From positions 186,001 to 250,000 of the forward strand of contig NZ_JANDJO010000001.1 in the NCBI RefSeq assembly GCF_024331145.1: a DNA stretch of 64,000 bases, written 5' to 3'. This stretch comes from Shimia sp. CNT1-13L.2 (lineage in GTDB: Bacteria; Pseudomonadota; Alphaproteobacteria; Rhodobacterales; Rhodobacteraceae). The notes beneath the pieces are model-generated. The model searched no databases and was not told the DNA's origin. It worked only from the letters and a program-made list of their open reading frames with translations. A program made the position numbers and the translations under genes. Positions 1-8,115 of the stretch are shown one piece after another (the first letter of the stretch is position 1; each line of letters starts with the position of its first letter).

Positions 1-1
1 T

Positions 2-457
2 GCCGGCCTCGGCCTGCCGCCGATCACCGCACAGTCGCTGGGCGTCATGCTGGCCGGTGCCGTTGCCGGCGCACGCCGTGGTGGCCTTGCCCTTCTGTTG
101 TTCATCGCACTTGTCGCCGTCGGCCTGCCGTTGCTTGCCGGTGGTCGCGGTGGCCTTGGCCTGTTCTTCGGCACCTCGGGCGGCTTCCTTCTGGCATGGC
201 CCCTTTCCGCAGCCCTCATCGGCTACCTTGTCGCCAAGAACCCCGGTGCCAGCTTCCTGACCACGGCGATCTATGTCGCGCTTGGCGGTATCGTGCTGAT
301 GTATGCCATCGGCATTCCGTGGATGGCCTTCGTTGGAAAACTCGGCCTGTCCAAGTCGATCACGATCATGGTGGCATATGTCCCCGGCGATCTAGTAAAG
401 GTGGTTGTGGCAACCATCATCGCCCGCGGACTGCGCAGGGCCTACCCGAACCTCTGA
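2..457 (+). CDS. bioY: Biotin ECF transporter S component BioY (5' partial)
   Basis: Membrane-embedded substrate-binding component of an ECF-type biotin importer. The frame is open to the window edge, so only the last 151 residues are present and the true start lies upstream. The visible part is almost wholly hydrophobic, with several transmembrane stretches. It has the glycine-rich BioY pattern (GGRGGLGLFFGTSGGF) and ends with the usual BioY C-terminal pattern AYVPGDLVKVVVATIIA. The stop codon lies 10 bases before an acyl-CoA ligase gene, which points to one transcript. No bioM/bioN (ATPase and T component) follow. The family call is firm; energising partners are unknown. Confidence 0.92.
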   Translation, partial: AGLGLPPITAQSLGVMLAGAVAGARRGGLALLLFIALVAVGLPLLAGGRGGLGLFFGTSGGFLLAWPLSAALIGYLVAKNPGASFLTTAIYVALGGIVLMYAIGIPWMAFVGKLGLSKSITIMVAYVPGDLVKVVVATIIARGLRRAYPNL

Positions 458-467
458 AGGAGACGCA

Positions 468-1973
468 TTGCCCCTTTGCAACGCGATAGCCATTCATGCC
501 CGCCAGCGCCCCGACGCGCTGGCGGTATCCATTTCCGGCAGCCCCCTGACCTACGGTGAGTTGCACCACAACATCGCGCGCCTGCACGGCGCGCTTGTGG
601 CACTGCCCAGACATCCCCGCGCGGATGTGCTGCTCCCCGAAGACGCCCGCCTCTTTGCCTTTGCCGCTGGCAACCACCCTTCCGCCGCAACCCTGCTGGC
701 CGCGGCGCTGGCCACCCCGCATGCGGTGCAACTGCTGGATCCGCACTGGCCAGACGCCCTGCATCAGCAGACACTGGCCAAGCTGCCCCCCGACGTCATC
801 TTCTGCCTGTCGACGCAAACCACCCTCTTGGCCGCCGCCGATCACCTCGGCATTCCCGCCGTCCGCGTGGACACCAGTGATTTCGACGCCTTCCTCGCAG
901 CCCCCGCCGACATCCCCTGGACCGTGCCATCCGATACCTTCCTCGTCGGCTTTACCTCCGGCACCACGTCACAACCCAAGGCTTTTGCCCGCTCCCGCCA
1001 GTCCTGGCGCATCTCGCTGGACGCCAGCCGCGAAGCCTTTGCCCTGACCGATCAGACCCACACTTTCGCGCCCGGCCCGCTGGCACATGGCATCACGCTC
1101 TACGCCTTTGCCGAAACCCTCGACCTTGGCGCGGCCTTCCACGGCCTGACCCACTTTGAACCCGCCGCCGCCCACCGCGCCCTGAGCGCGGCCCGACGGA
1201 TCGTTGCCGTCCCCACCCTCCTCAGCGCCATCTCGCATGGCAGTGCGCAAGAGCACATCCGCGAAATCACCACCGCAGGGGCCAAGCTCGACACCACCAT
1301 CCTTGGCAAGGCCCGCACCACCTTTCCGAACGCACGCATCCACGAATACTACGGCGCCTCCGAACTCGGTTTCGTCAGCCTCAACACCCATGGTCTTCTA
1401 AGCTCCTCGGCCCCCGCCAACAGCGTCGGACGTCCCTTCCCGCACGTCTCGCTTTCGATCCGCCAGAATGGTCAGGAAGTGCCACAGGGCAGCCCCGGAA
1501 CCATCTTCGTGCGCGGCGATCTCGCCATCGACGGCTACCTCTGGGGCGGGCGCAACAGCGGCTTTCGCCGCGAGGGCCCCTGGGCCACGGTGGGCGACAT
1601 CGGCAGGCTGAACAATGACGGCAGCCTCTCGCTCCTAGGGCGCGAGGGCGGCATGGTGATCACCTCGGGCCACAACGTCTACCCACAGGAAATCGAAACC
1701 GCGCTGGCCGAAATCCCCGGCGTCGAGGGGGCCGTGGTCCTTGGCCAGTCCCACCCCTCGCGCGGGCAGGAGATCATCGCCATCGTCGGCGGCGCAGTGC
1801 CGCTGGCCGAGATCAAGTCGCAGCTGGCCATCCGCCTGCCCCGCTACAAACTGCCCCGCCGGTTCTATCGGGTAGAGGCATGGCCCCTCACCAGCAGCGG
1901 CAAGGCCGACCGCGCCGCGCTGCTGACCTGGGCCGAGACAAAGGATGCCCGCCTTGCAGCTGTTACCGCCTGA
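468..1973 (+). CDS. Acyl-CoA ligase (AMP-dependent synthetase), biotin-linked
   Basis: Adenylate-forming enzyme of 501 residues expected to convert a carboxylic acid to its CoA thioester through an acyl-AMP. Visible motifs are the P-loop-like GFTSGTTSQPK (around residues 160-170), HEYYGASE (A5), the GDIGR and GREGGMVITSGHNVYP hinge region, and the catalytic lysine K479 in LTSSGKADR. The start chosen is TTG at 468, because AGGAGA sits five bases upstream and just after the bioY stop; an open frame continues further upstream inside bioY but is unlikely to be used. The substrate cannot be read from sequence. Position between bioY and a thiolase suggests pimelate or another dicarboxylate feeding biotin synthesis (inference). 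A general fatty-acid ligase remains possible. Confidence 0.85.
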   Translation: MPLCNAIAIHARQRPDALAVSISGSPLTYGELHHNIARLHGALVALPRHPRADVLLPEDARLFAFAAGNHPSAATLLAAALATPHAVQLLDPHWPDALHQQTLAKLPPDVIFCLSTQTTLLAAADHLGIPAVRVDTSDFDAFLAAPADIPWTVPSDTFLVGFTSGTTSQPKAFARSRQSWRISLDASREAFALTDQTHTFAPGPLAHGITLYAFAETLDLGAAFHGLTHFEPAAAHRALSAARRIVAVPTLLSAISHGSAQEHIREITTAGAKLDTTILGKARTTFPNARIHEYYGASELGFVSLNTHGLLSSSAPANSVGRPFPHVSLSIRQNGQEVPQGSPGTIFVRGDLAIDGYLWGGRNSGFRREGPWATVGDIGRLNNDGSLSLLGREGGMVITSGHNVYPQEIETALAEIPGVEGAVVLGQSHPSRGQEIIAIVGGAVPLAEIKSQLAIRLPRYKLPRRFYRVEAWPLTSSGKADRAALLTWAETKDARLAAVTA

Positions 1974-3123
1974 TCGCCAACCGGTCATCATCGCCGCCCG
2001 CCGCAGCGCCATCGGACGCGCCGGCGGGATGTTCCGGGATCTCGACGTTCAGGATCTGGCCGCCCCGGTCCTGCAGGCCGCCCTTGCCGACACCCCGTTT
2101 TCCCCCTCTGACATCGACGATGTGATCCTTGGCAACGCGGCTGGCCCCGGTGGCAATGTCGCCCGCCTCTCCGCTCTCACCGCCTGGGGAGATATCACCG
2201 TGCCCGGCGTCACCACCGATCGCCAGTGCGGCGCGGGCCTCGAAGCCGTCATCCACGCCTGCCGCCTGATACAGGCCGGTGCCGGAGAGGTCTTTGTCGC
2301 AGGCGGTGTCGAAAGCCAGAGCCGTAAACCCCTGCGCGCCCTGCCCGGCCGCGATGGCAGCGATCCCACATTCTACACCCGCGCCCGCTTTTCCCCTGAC
2401 GAGATCGGCGACCCCGACATGGGCACCGCCGCCGACAACGTAGCGCGCGCCTATGACATCTCAAGAGAGCGGCAGGACGCCTTTGCCCTGCAATCCCACG
2501 CCCGCGCCAAAGCCGCCCAGACCAGCGGCGCCTTCGATGCCGAAATCGTCCCCATCGAGGGCTGCATCACCGATGAATGCCCGCGCGACGATCTCACCCT
2601 TCCCCGCATCGCCCGCCTGCGCCCCGCCTTCGGCAAGGACGGCTCGGTGACCGTGGCCAACGCCTGCCCCCTGAACGACGGGGCCAGCGCCCTTGTCATC
2701 ACCTCAGCCGAACACGCCCGTGCGGCAGGCCTGTCCCGTGGCCTCGCCTTCCTTGACGCCGCAACGGCCGGGGTCGATCCCAACCTTCTCGGCATCGGCC
2801 CCGTCGCCTCGACCCGCAAACTGCTGCACCGCCGCCCCGACATCACGCTCGACGCGCTCACACATCTGGAATTCAACGAGGCCTTCGCCGCGCAGGTGCT
2901 GGCCTCCCTCGACCAGCTTGACCTGCCCGCAGACCTTCCCAATCAGCAAGGCGGCGCCATCGCCCTCGGCCACCCGTTCGGGGCCTCCGGCGCGATCCTC
3001 GCCACCCGCCTGTTCACGCAGCTGATAAGACAGCCCAGCCACGACACCGCCCTTGCCATGGCGATGATCGGCATCGGCGGCGGGATGGGCCTGACCGCTG
3101 CCTTCAGCCCGCTTCGGTTCTAA
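1945..3123 (+). CDS. Thiolase-family protein with altered active site
   Basis: Thiolase-superfamily protein of 392 residues, close to the standard length, overlapping the end of the ligase gene by 29 bases. The nucleophilic cysteine is C95 in TTDRQCGAGLE. The NEAFA segment and the catalytic histidine H343 in LGHPFGASGA are in place. The second cysteine, normally in the C-terminal CxGGGMG motif, is replaced: the motif here reads IGIGGGMG with G376 at the cysteine position. That cysteine acts as acid/base in biosynthetic and degradative thiolases, so ordinary thiolysis or condensation may be impaired or the chemistry changed. The gene forms an operon with bioY and the ligase, so a role in acyl-CoA supply for biotin is plausible but unproven. 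Confidence 0.85.
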   Translation: MPALQLLPPDRQPVIIAARRSAIGRAGGMFRDLDVQDLAAPVLQAALADTPFSPSDIDDVILGNAAGPGGNVARLSALTAWGDITVPGVTTDRQCGAGLEAVIHACRLIQAGAGEVFVAGGVESQSRKPLRALPGRDGSDPTFYTRARFSPDEIGDPDMGTAADNVARAYDISRERQDAFALQSHARAKAAQTSGAFDAEIVPIEGCITDECPRDDLTLPRIARLRPAFGKDGSVTVANACPLNDGASALVITSAEHARAAGLSRGLAFLDAATAGVDPNLLGIGPVASTRKLLHRRPDITLDALTHLEFNEAFAAQVLASLDQLDLPADLPNQQGGAIALGHPFGASGAILATRLFTQLIRQPSHDTALAMAMIGIGGGMGLTAAFSPLRF

Positions 3124-3126
3124 AGA

Positions 3127-4506
3127 TCACTGCGGCCAAAGCGCGGTGCCCGGATGGAACTGCGACCATGCAAACCAGAACGCCTGATGGCTGCCAAGGT
3201 CGCCACCGTCCGCATCCACGGCCCGCACCCCGCCAGCATCCATCCTGAGCCGCACGTTCTCCACGCCGATCTCCTCGCCCCGCGTCAGCGCCGCAATGGC
3301 CGCACTGCGCTGAAAGGCCACCGGCAGGCCCGACGCCGTCACAACGCCAATCACATCCTCATGCACCGGCAGCCGCGGGTCGACATCGCCCACGGGGAAA
3401 ATCGGCCCGTTGGCATCCCGTCCGTTGCGGAAATCGAAATCCCGCCCCAGCGCCAGCGCCTCGACAAGAACGGTGGTTTCGGGATGCGCCGCTTTCCACG
3501 CGCCCCAGGTCGTCGTGACCACGGTCGCCTGCTCCAGCTGCACGCCCCTTTCGGCCAACGGCCCGGTGACCGCCTTGCCAAGGAAGGTATCGAACACCGA
3601 ATAGCTGTTCACGTCGTACATCACCTTGTTCGACCGGATCAAAAGCCCCGACGTCCGCAAAACCGGCCGTTCGATCCCGTCCGGCAACTGGTCCGTGAAA
3701 TAGGCCTGCGCCGCGCCGCAAAGCGTGCAATAGGGCATCCCGATCGACCGTCCGCCAAGGGTGTCGTTCACCATCTCCCGCACTTCCATGATCTGGCGCG
3801 GATAGGCACGGTATTCGCCGTTCACCTCAACCCCGAACACCACGTCTCCCTCGTCAAGCCAGCTGGCCTCCGCCGCCGCGATCACCTCCGGATTATCGGC
3901 CGCGGGAATACAGTTGCAGGACTCGTCGGTCGTATCGAAAGGGCGATCATCAATCAGAACACCGCCCCAGGACACCTGCCGCCAGTCGATATCACCTTCC
4001 ACGAAAATCCGCTCCCAGCCGGGCACAATGGCGGTAAAGATCGTGCGCTTGACGTCAAGGTATCCGGGCGGTGCCGGAATGTCCCAGGCAATCAGATAGT
4101 CGGTGATCACACCCCACTCGTTCTGTCGCGGCGGATCAACCTCCAGCAGCTGCGCAGCCGCCACCCCCAGCGCCGAGGCCAGCTCCGGGCTCGAGACAAA
4201 GCGCAACAGATCCGCCACCATCCACGCAAGCCGCGCATCGCCCGAGACCGCGATCTCCGCAAGGGCCACGTTCTGCGCCTCTCCCCATCCGCCACGGGTG
4301 ACACTTTCGACAAAGGCCACCTGCACCGCCGCCTCCAGCGCATCCGGCAAAGGACCCTCCAGAACGACGGGCGGCGCGCCGAACTGCGCAATCGCATAAT
4401 CCGTCACCCCGTCCGCCTCTTGTGCCTTAACCGGAGCGCCCAGGAAGAATGAGACAGCAGTCACGGCCAGCAGACAGCGGGAAAAACTGGAACCTACGAT
4501 TTTCAT
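3127..4506 (-). CDS. DUF3179 domain-containing exported protein
   Basis: Protein of 459 residues of unknown function belonging to the DUF3179 group. The diagnostic segment is MPYCTLCGAAQAYF, preceded by GEYRAYPRQIMEVREMVND, the usual layout of the family. The start at 4506 is favoured over an in-frame start 75 bases upstream: it has AAAGGG in front and gives a clean signal peptide (MKIVGSSFSRCLLAVTAV, cleavage probably after VKAQ), so the protein is probably periplasmic. The two cysteines of CTLC could bind metal or form a disulfide. It is convergent with the thiolase gene, with three bases between the stops. No enzymatic activity is established for the family that I know of. Confidence 0.85.
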   Translation of the reverse strand: MKIVGSSFSRCLLAVTAVSFFLGAPVKAQEADGVTDYAIAQFGAPPVVLEGPLPDALEAAVQVAFVESVTRGGWGEAQNVALAEIAVSGDARLAWMVADLLRFVSSPELASALGVAAAQLLEVDPPRQNEWGVITDYLIAWDIPAPPGYLDVKRTIFTAIVPGWERIFVEGDIDWRQVSWGGVLIDDRPFDTTDESCNCIPAADNPEVIAAAEASWLDEGDVVFGVEVNGEYRAYPRQIMEVREMVNDTLGGRSIGMPYCTLCGAAQAYFTDQLPDGIERPVLRTSGLLIRSNKVMYDVNSYSVFDTFLGKAVTGPLAERGVQLEQATVVTTTWGAWKAAHPETTVLVEALALGRDFDFRNGRDANGPIFPVGDVDPRLPVHEDVIGVVTASGLPVAFQRSAAIAALTRGEEIGVENVRLRMDAGGVRAVDADGGDLGSHQAFWFAWSQFHPGTALWPQ

Positions 4507-4802
4507 GATCGGCCCTTTCGTAGACGGAAAACATCGCAACGCGCAAAATGGCTCGTCACCCTCCATTGATGCGGCATCCACCCGCTCGCGGGCAAATCAC
4601 AACTCCTTCACCTTGCGCTGATCCACCCGTCGGAAGCGTGCTACCCGCGCAGAATTCCAAAGTTCTGCCGAACGGCAAAACACCGCTCCGAACGCCCTTC
4701 TTGCGCCACATTTCCGAGCGATTGTGCGATCGCACCGACACGGCGAATGATTCTGCCAAATTTTCAAAAACCGTTTAAAATCAAAATGATACTGGAGCCA
4801 TA
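4507..4802. promoter_or_regulatory. Divergent AT-rich promoter region, DUF3179 / RTX
   Basis: This 296-base gap is clearly richer in A and T than its surroundings, especially 4740-4802 just before the RTX gene. It holds a perfect 12-bp palindrome GTGCGATCGCAC at 4724-4735, which could be an operator, and AT-rich tracts that could supply a promoter or UP-like element. I find no convincing -35/-10 pair and no further gene. The two flanking genes are divergently transcribed, so both promoters must lie here. Confidence 0.4.
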
Positions 4803-5855
4803 ATGACAAGAATTACCGGAAACCGAAACGCGGATACGCTTTCAGGCACAGAACTGGCCGACATCCTAGGTGCCAGGGCCGGAGACGACCTGCTTTCCGG
4901 CGGTCTCGGAAACGACACCCTCTATGGGGGCGCAGGCGCGGATACACTCGACGGCGGAGACGGCAATGACCGCCTTAAATCCGGCGGTGGCGATGATTTT
5001 ATCCTGCACAGTGCCGGTCGTGACATCCTGGTGACGGGCGACGGCGCGGACACGCTCGCCGTTGCAGGGCAAAAAGGCGTGACAATCTGGAAGGATTTCA
5101 CCACCGGCGAAGATAAAATCGCCCTGGATATCCCACGAGAGGTCTTTGACACTCTGGTCCGCATCGAAACAGGTTTCGGCATCGCCACCAAGACCGTGGT
5201 CACCTTCGGCGAAAGCAAGATCATCCTGCGCGGCATTGATCCGACCTCGATCAGCAGCGACGACTTCATCTTCAATACCCCCACATTCAACGAGATCAAC
5301 GCCTGGGGCGGCAAAGTTGTCGGCACCGATGTCTTTGACGACAAGATTGTCGGCACCAGCGGCTTTGACGACCTCTTTGGCAAGGACGGTGACGATCTTC
5401 TGATTGGCAACGACGGCAACGACTGGCTGACTGGCGGCTTTGGCAATGACACCCTGCTTGGCGGAGACGGGGATGACCGCATCTTCGGCGCCATCGGAGA
5501 CGATCTGGTGATCGGGGGCGACGGCGATGACCGCATCCAGCCCGGACCCGCCACCGACGGAGGACAGGACACGGTCTACGGCGGTGCCGGCGCCGACACC
5601 ATCGACCTCTACACCTACCCCATCAACCCCTTCGACCCCGACGCCCCCCTTCGCACCAGCAACGTGCTTTGGAAAGACTTCGATGACGGTATCGACCTGA
5701 TCGACATCTCTGGCCTGACGGCTGAAAATTTTGCCGACCGCGTCACCATCTCGCAAACCGGTGGCGGCGGCACCCAAATTTCACACGAAGGCATCGAAAT
5801 CACACTGGAAGGCATCACCCCCCGCCAGATCACCATCGACGACTTTGATCTCTGA
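4803..5855 (+). CDS. RTX (hemolysin-type calcium-binding) protein
   Basis: Secreted-type protein of 350 residues built from GGxGxDxLx nonapeptide repeats that fold as a calcium-binding parallel beta-roll. There is no N-terminal signal peptide. The C terminus (ITIDDFDL) resembles a type I secretion signal. The protein consists of two similar modules. Each has an RTX block (about 12-85 and 174-266), a WKDF..G.D.I segment (96-110 and 290-302), and an I.L.GI.P..I..DDF closing motif (140-155 and 333-348). There is no catalytic domain. No type I secretion genes lie nearby, so export would rely on a system elsewhere. Surface, adhesin or matrix roles are common guesses for such proteins but are not shown here. 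The AT-rich upstream region hints at different ancestry or strong regulation. Confidence 0.85.
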   Translation: MTRITGNRNADTLSGTELADILGARAGDDLLSGGLGNDTLYGGAGADTLDGGDGNDRLKSGGGDDFILHSAGRDILVTGDGADTLAVAGQKGVTIWKDFTTGEDKIALDIPREVFDTLVRIETGFGIATKTVVTFGESKIILRGIDPTSISSDDFIFNTPTFNEINAWGGKVVGTDVFDDKIVGTSGFDDLFGKDGDDLLIGNDGNDWLTGGFGNDTLLGGDGDDRIFGAIGDDLVIGGDGDDRIQPGPATDGGQDTVYGGAGADTIDLYTYPINPFDPDAPLRTSNVLWKDFDDGIDLIDISGLTAENFADRVTISQTGGGGTQISHEGIEITLEGITPRQITIDDFDL

Positions 5856-5933
5856 TCCACCCCGCAAAGGCCACGCCCGACAACCGGGCATGGCGTCCTG
5901 CCTTCTTCTTGGTCCAAATACCCTGGGGTGAAT

Positions 5934-5967
5934 GGCCCCGACAGGGGCCAGAGGGGCAACGCCCCTC
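5934..5967. terminator. Double hairpin between RTX gene and M3 peptidase
   Basis: Two adjacent hairpins separate these convergent genes. The first is GGCCCC-gaca-GGGGCC (5934-5949). The second is GAGGGGC-aac-GCCCCTC (5951-5967), whose last base touches the stop codon of the M3 peptidase. The preceding text GGTCCAAATACCCTGGGGTG (5911-5930) is of the kind often found before such hairpins in Roseobacter genomes. A bidirectional terminator is the likely role, although there is no U-tract. Confidence 0.55.
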
Positions 5968-7979
5968 TAGGCCGCCAGTCCGCGCCCCTTCAAAAGCGCC
6001 TCGACCCCCGGCAGACGTCCCCGGAAACGCCGGTACAATTCATCCGCCTCGACCGAACCACCCGTCGACAGGATATTGGCCTCCAGCGCGCGGGCCGTCT
6101 CGCCATCAAAGGCGCTGCCCGCCTCTTCAAAGGCCTCGAACGCATCCGCATCCATCACCTCCGACCACATATAGCTGTAATACCCCGAACTATAGCCGTC
6201 GCCCGAAAACACATGCGCGAAATGCGGCGTGGCGTGGCGCATGATGATCGCCTTCGGCAGGCCGATCCCCTCGAGAACCTCGGCCTGTTTCGCCATCGGA
6301 TCTGCCGGGGCCGCCCCCTCGTGAAAGGCAAGGTCCACCAGCGCCGAGGCCACGTATTCCACCGTCTGGAACCCCATGTCGAAATTCGCCGCGCCCAGAA
6401 CCTTCTGCAACATCGCTTCCGGCATCGCCTCGCCCGTGTCGGCATGGGTGGCAAACTCGGCCAGAACCTCCGGCACCTCCAGCCAATGCTCGTAAAGCTG
6501 TGACGGCAATTCCACAAAGTCGCGCGCCACCGAAGTGCCGGAAACGCTTTCATAGGTCACGTTCGACAGCATCTGGTGCAGCGCATGGCCAAACTCGTGG
6601 AACAGGGTGCGGGCATCGTCATAAGACAACAGCGCCGGATCGCCCTTGGCAAAGTTGCAGACGTTGATCACCACTGGCGCCTGCACCTCCGGGAACTTCG
6701 CCTGCCCCCGCATCGCCGAACACCACGCGCCAGACCGTTTCGATCCACGCGCAAAGTAATCGCCGATAAAGACCGCGACATGCGCGCCATTACGGGTCAC
6801 CTCCCAGGCCCGGCAATCGGGGTGATAAAGCGGCACGTCCAGCGGCGTGAACTCCAGTCCGAACAAGCGGTTGGCACAGGCAAACGAGGCCTCGATCATC
6901 CGCTCCAGTTGCAGGTAGGGCTTCAGCGCCGCCTCATCCAGATCATGCTCGGCCTTGCGCCGCTTCTCGGCATAGTAACGCCAGTCCCAGGCTTCCAGAT
7001 CGCCATTCACGCCGTCGGCATGCATCAACTCGGTCAACACCGCCGCATCCGCCTCGGCCTGCGCCTTGGCAGGCGCCCAGACCGCCATCAGCAGATCACG
7101 CACCGCATCGGGCGTCTTGGCCATCTCGGTTTCCAGCTTGTAGTCGGCAAACGATCCATATCCCAAAAGCTTGGCCCGCTCTTCCCGCAACGCCAGAATT
7201 TCCGCAGCAATCTCGCGGTTGTCGGTCTCGCCACCGTTGGCACCCCGCGCCGCCCATGCCGCAAAGGCCTTTTCGCGCAGGTCGCGCCGTGGCGAAAATT
7301 GCAGGAACGGCGTGATGATCGAGCGCGACAGGGTCACAACCGGCCCCGCAACACCCTTTTCCTCGCCCGCAGCCCGCGCCGCATCCACCACGAAGCCCGG
7401 CAATCCCTCAAGGTCGCCTTCCTCAAGCTCCATGAACCATTCGCGCTCATCCGCAAGAAGGTTCTGGGTAAAGCCCGTGCCAAGTTCGGCCAACCGCCCC
7501 ATGATCGCGGTCATCCGCTCGCCGTCTGCCCCTTCAAGCGCCGCGCCGGAACGCACGAACCCGCGATGGCTCAACATCAGAACCCGCGCCTGCTCGTCGC
7601 TGAGGTCCGCCGCGTCGCGATGCTCCCAGACATGGGCAATGCGTCGGAAAAGCGCCTTGTTCGATGAAATCGCCGAGAAATGCGCCGCCAGCTTGGGGGA
7701 AAATTCACGTTGCAATGCCTCCCGATCCGGATTGCTGTCCGCACCGGCCACCGAAAAGAACACCGACAGAACCTTGTCCAGTGCCCCGCCCGCCGCTTCC
7801 ATCGCCTCGATCGTATTGGCAAAGCTCGGGGTCTCGTCACTCTCTGCAATCGCCTTGATTTCCGCGCTATGGGCCTTCAACGCCTCTTCAAAGGCAGGCG
7901 CGAAATCCGCGTCGGAAATGCGGTCGAAAGGGGCAAGCTGAAACGGGGTGTCCCAATCGGACAAAAGCGGGTTGGTCAT
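5967..7979 (-). CDS. M3 family oligopeptidase (Dcp/OpdA type)
   Basis: Zinc metallopeptidase of 670 residues, the usual length for oligopeptidase A and peptidyl-dipeptidase Dcp, which degrade short peptides in the cytoplasm. The zinc site is HEFGH at residues 461-465, with the third ligand glutamate expected about 25-30 residues later in the segment before VSGTSVARDF. There is no signal peptide, in keeping with a cytosolic enzyme. The start at 7979 has a strong AAGGAG seven bases upstream and gives the typical N terminus (MTNPLLSDWDTPFQLAPFD); the open frame further upstream has poor codon character. Transcribed alone, divergent from the Cys/Met-metabolism PLP enzyme. OpdA versus Dcp specificity cannot be settled by eye. 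Confidence 0.93.
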   Translation of the reverse strand: MTNPLLSDWDTPFQLAPFDRISDADFAPAFEEALKAHSAEIKAIAESDETPSFANTIEAMEAAGGALDKVLSVFFSVAGADSNPDREALQREFSPKLAAHFSAISSNKALFRRIAHVWEHRDAADLSDEQARVLMLSHRGFVRSGAALEGADGERMTAIMGRLAELGTGFTQNLLADEREWFMELEEGDLEGLPGFVVDAARAAGEEKGVAGPVVTLSRSIITPFLQFSPRRDLREKAFAAWAARGANGGETDNREIAAEILALREERAKLLGYGSFADYKLETEMAKTPDAVRDLLMAVWAPAKAQAEADAAVLTELMHADGVNGDLEAWDWRYYAEKRRKAEHDLDEAALKPYLQLERMIEASFACANRLFGLEFTPLDVPLYHPDCRAWEVTRNGAHVAVFIGDYFARGSKRSGAWCSAMRGQAKFPEVQAPVVINVCNFAKGDPALLSYDDARTLFHEFGHALHQMLSNVTYESVSGTSVARDFVELPSQLYEHWLEVPEVLAEFATHADTGEAMPEAMLQKVLGAANFDMGFQTVEYVASALVDLAFHEGAAPADPMAKQAEVLEGIGLPKAIIMRHATPHFAHVFSGDGYSSGYYSYMWSEVMDADAFEAFEEAGSAFDGETARALEANILSTGGSVEADELYRRFRGRLPGVEALLKGRGLAA

Positions 7980-8115
7980 GCGGGTTTCTCCTTTGGAACA
8001 CAACCTAAGCCGCCGAACGAAATCCGCAACGCCCGATCGCATCACATGTCGCTTTCTGGCTTGAACTGCGCCGCATCGCCCCGCACCCTGCCGGCAACGA
8101 ACGAGGGAGAGTTCC

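Noticed and set aside
4803..5855. RTX gene as a sign of a mobile island
   Set aside because: Flanking DNA is AT-rich, but there is no integrase, transposase, tRNA or direct repeat at the borders, and neighbours are normal chromosomal genes.
7980..8115. Possible SAM riboswitch before the Cys/Met-metabolism gene
   Set aside because: I looked for SAM-II type conserved text and a pseudoknot-forming layout and found none; the gap is a plain divergent promoter region.
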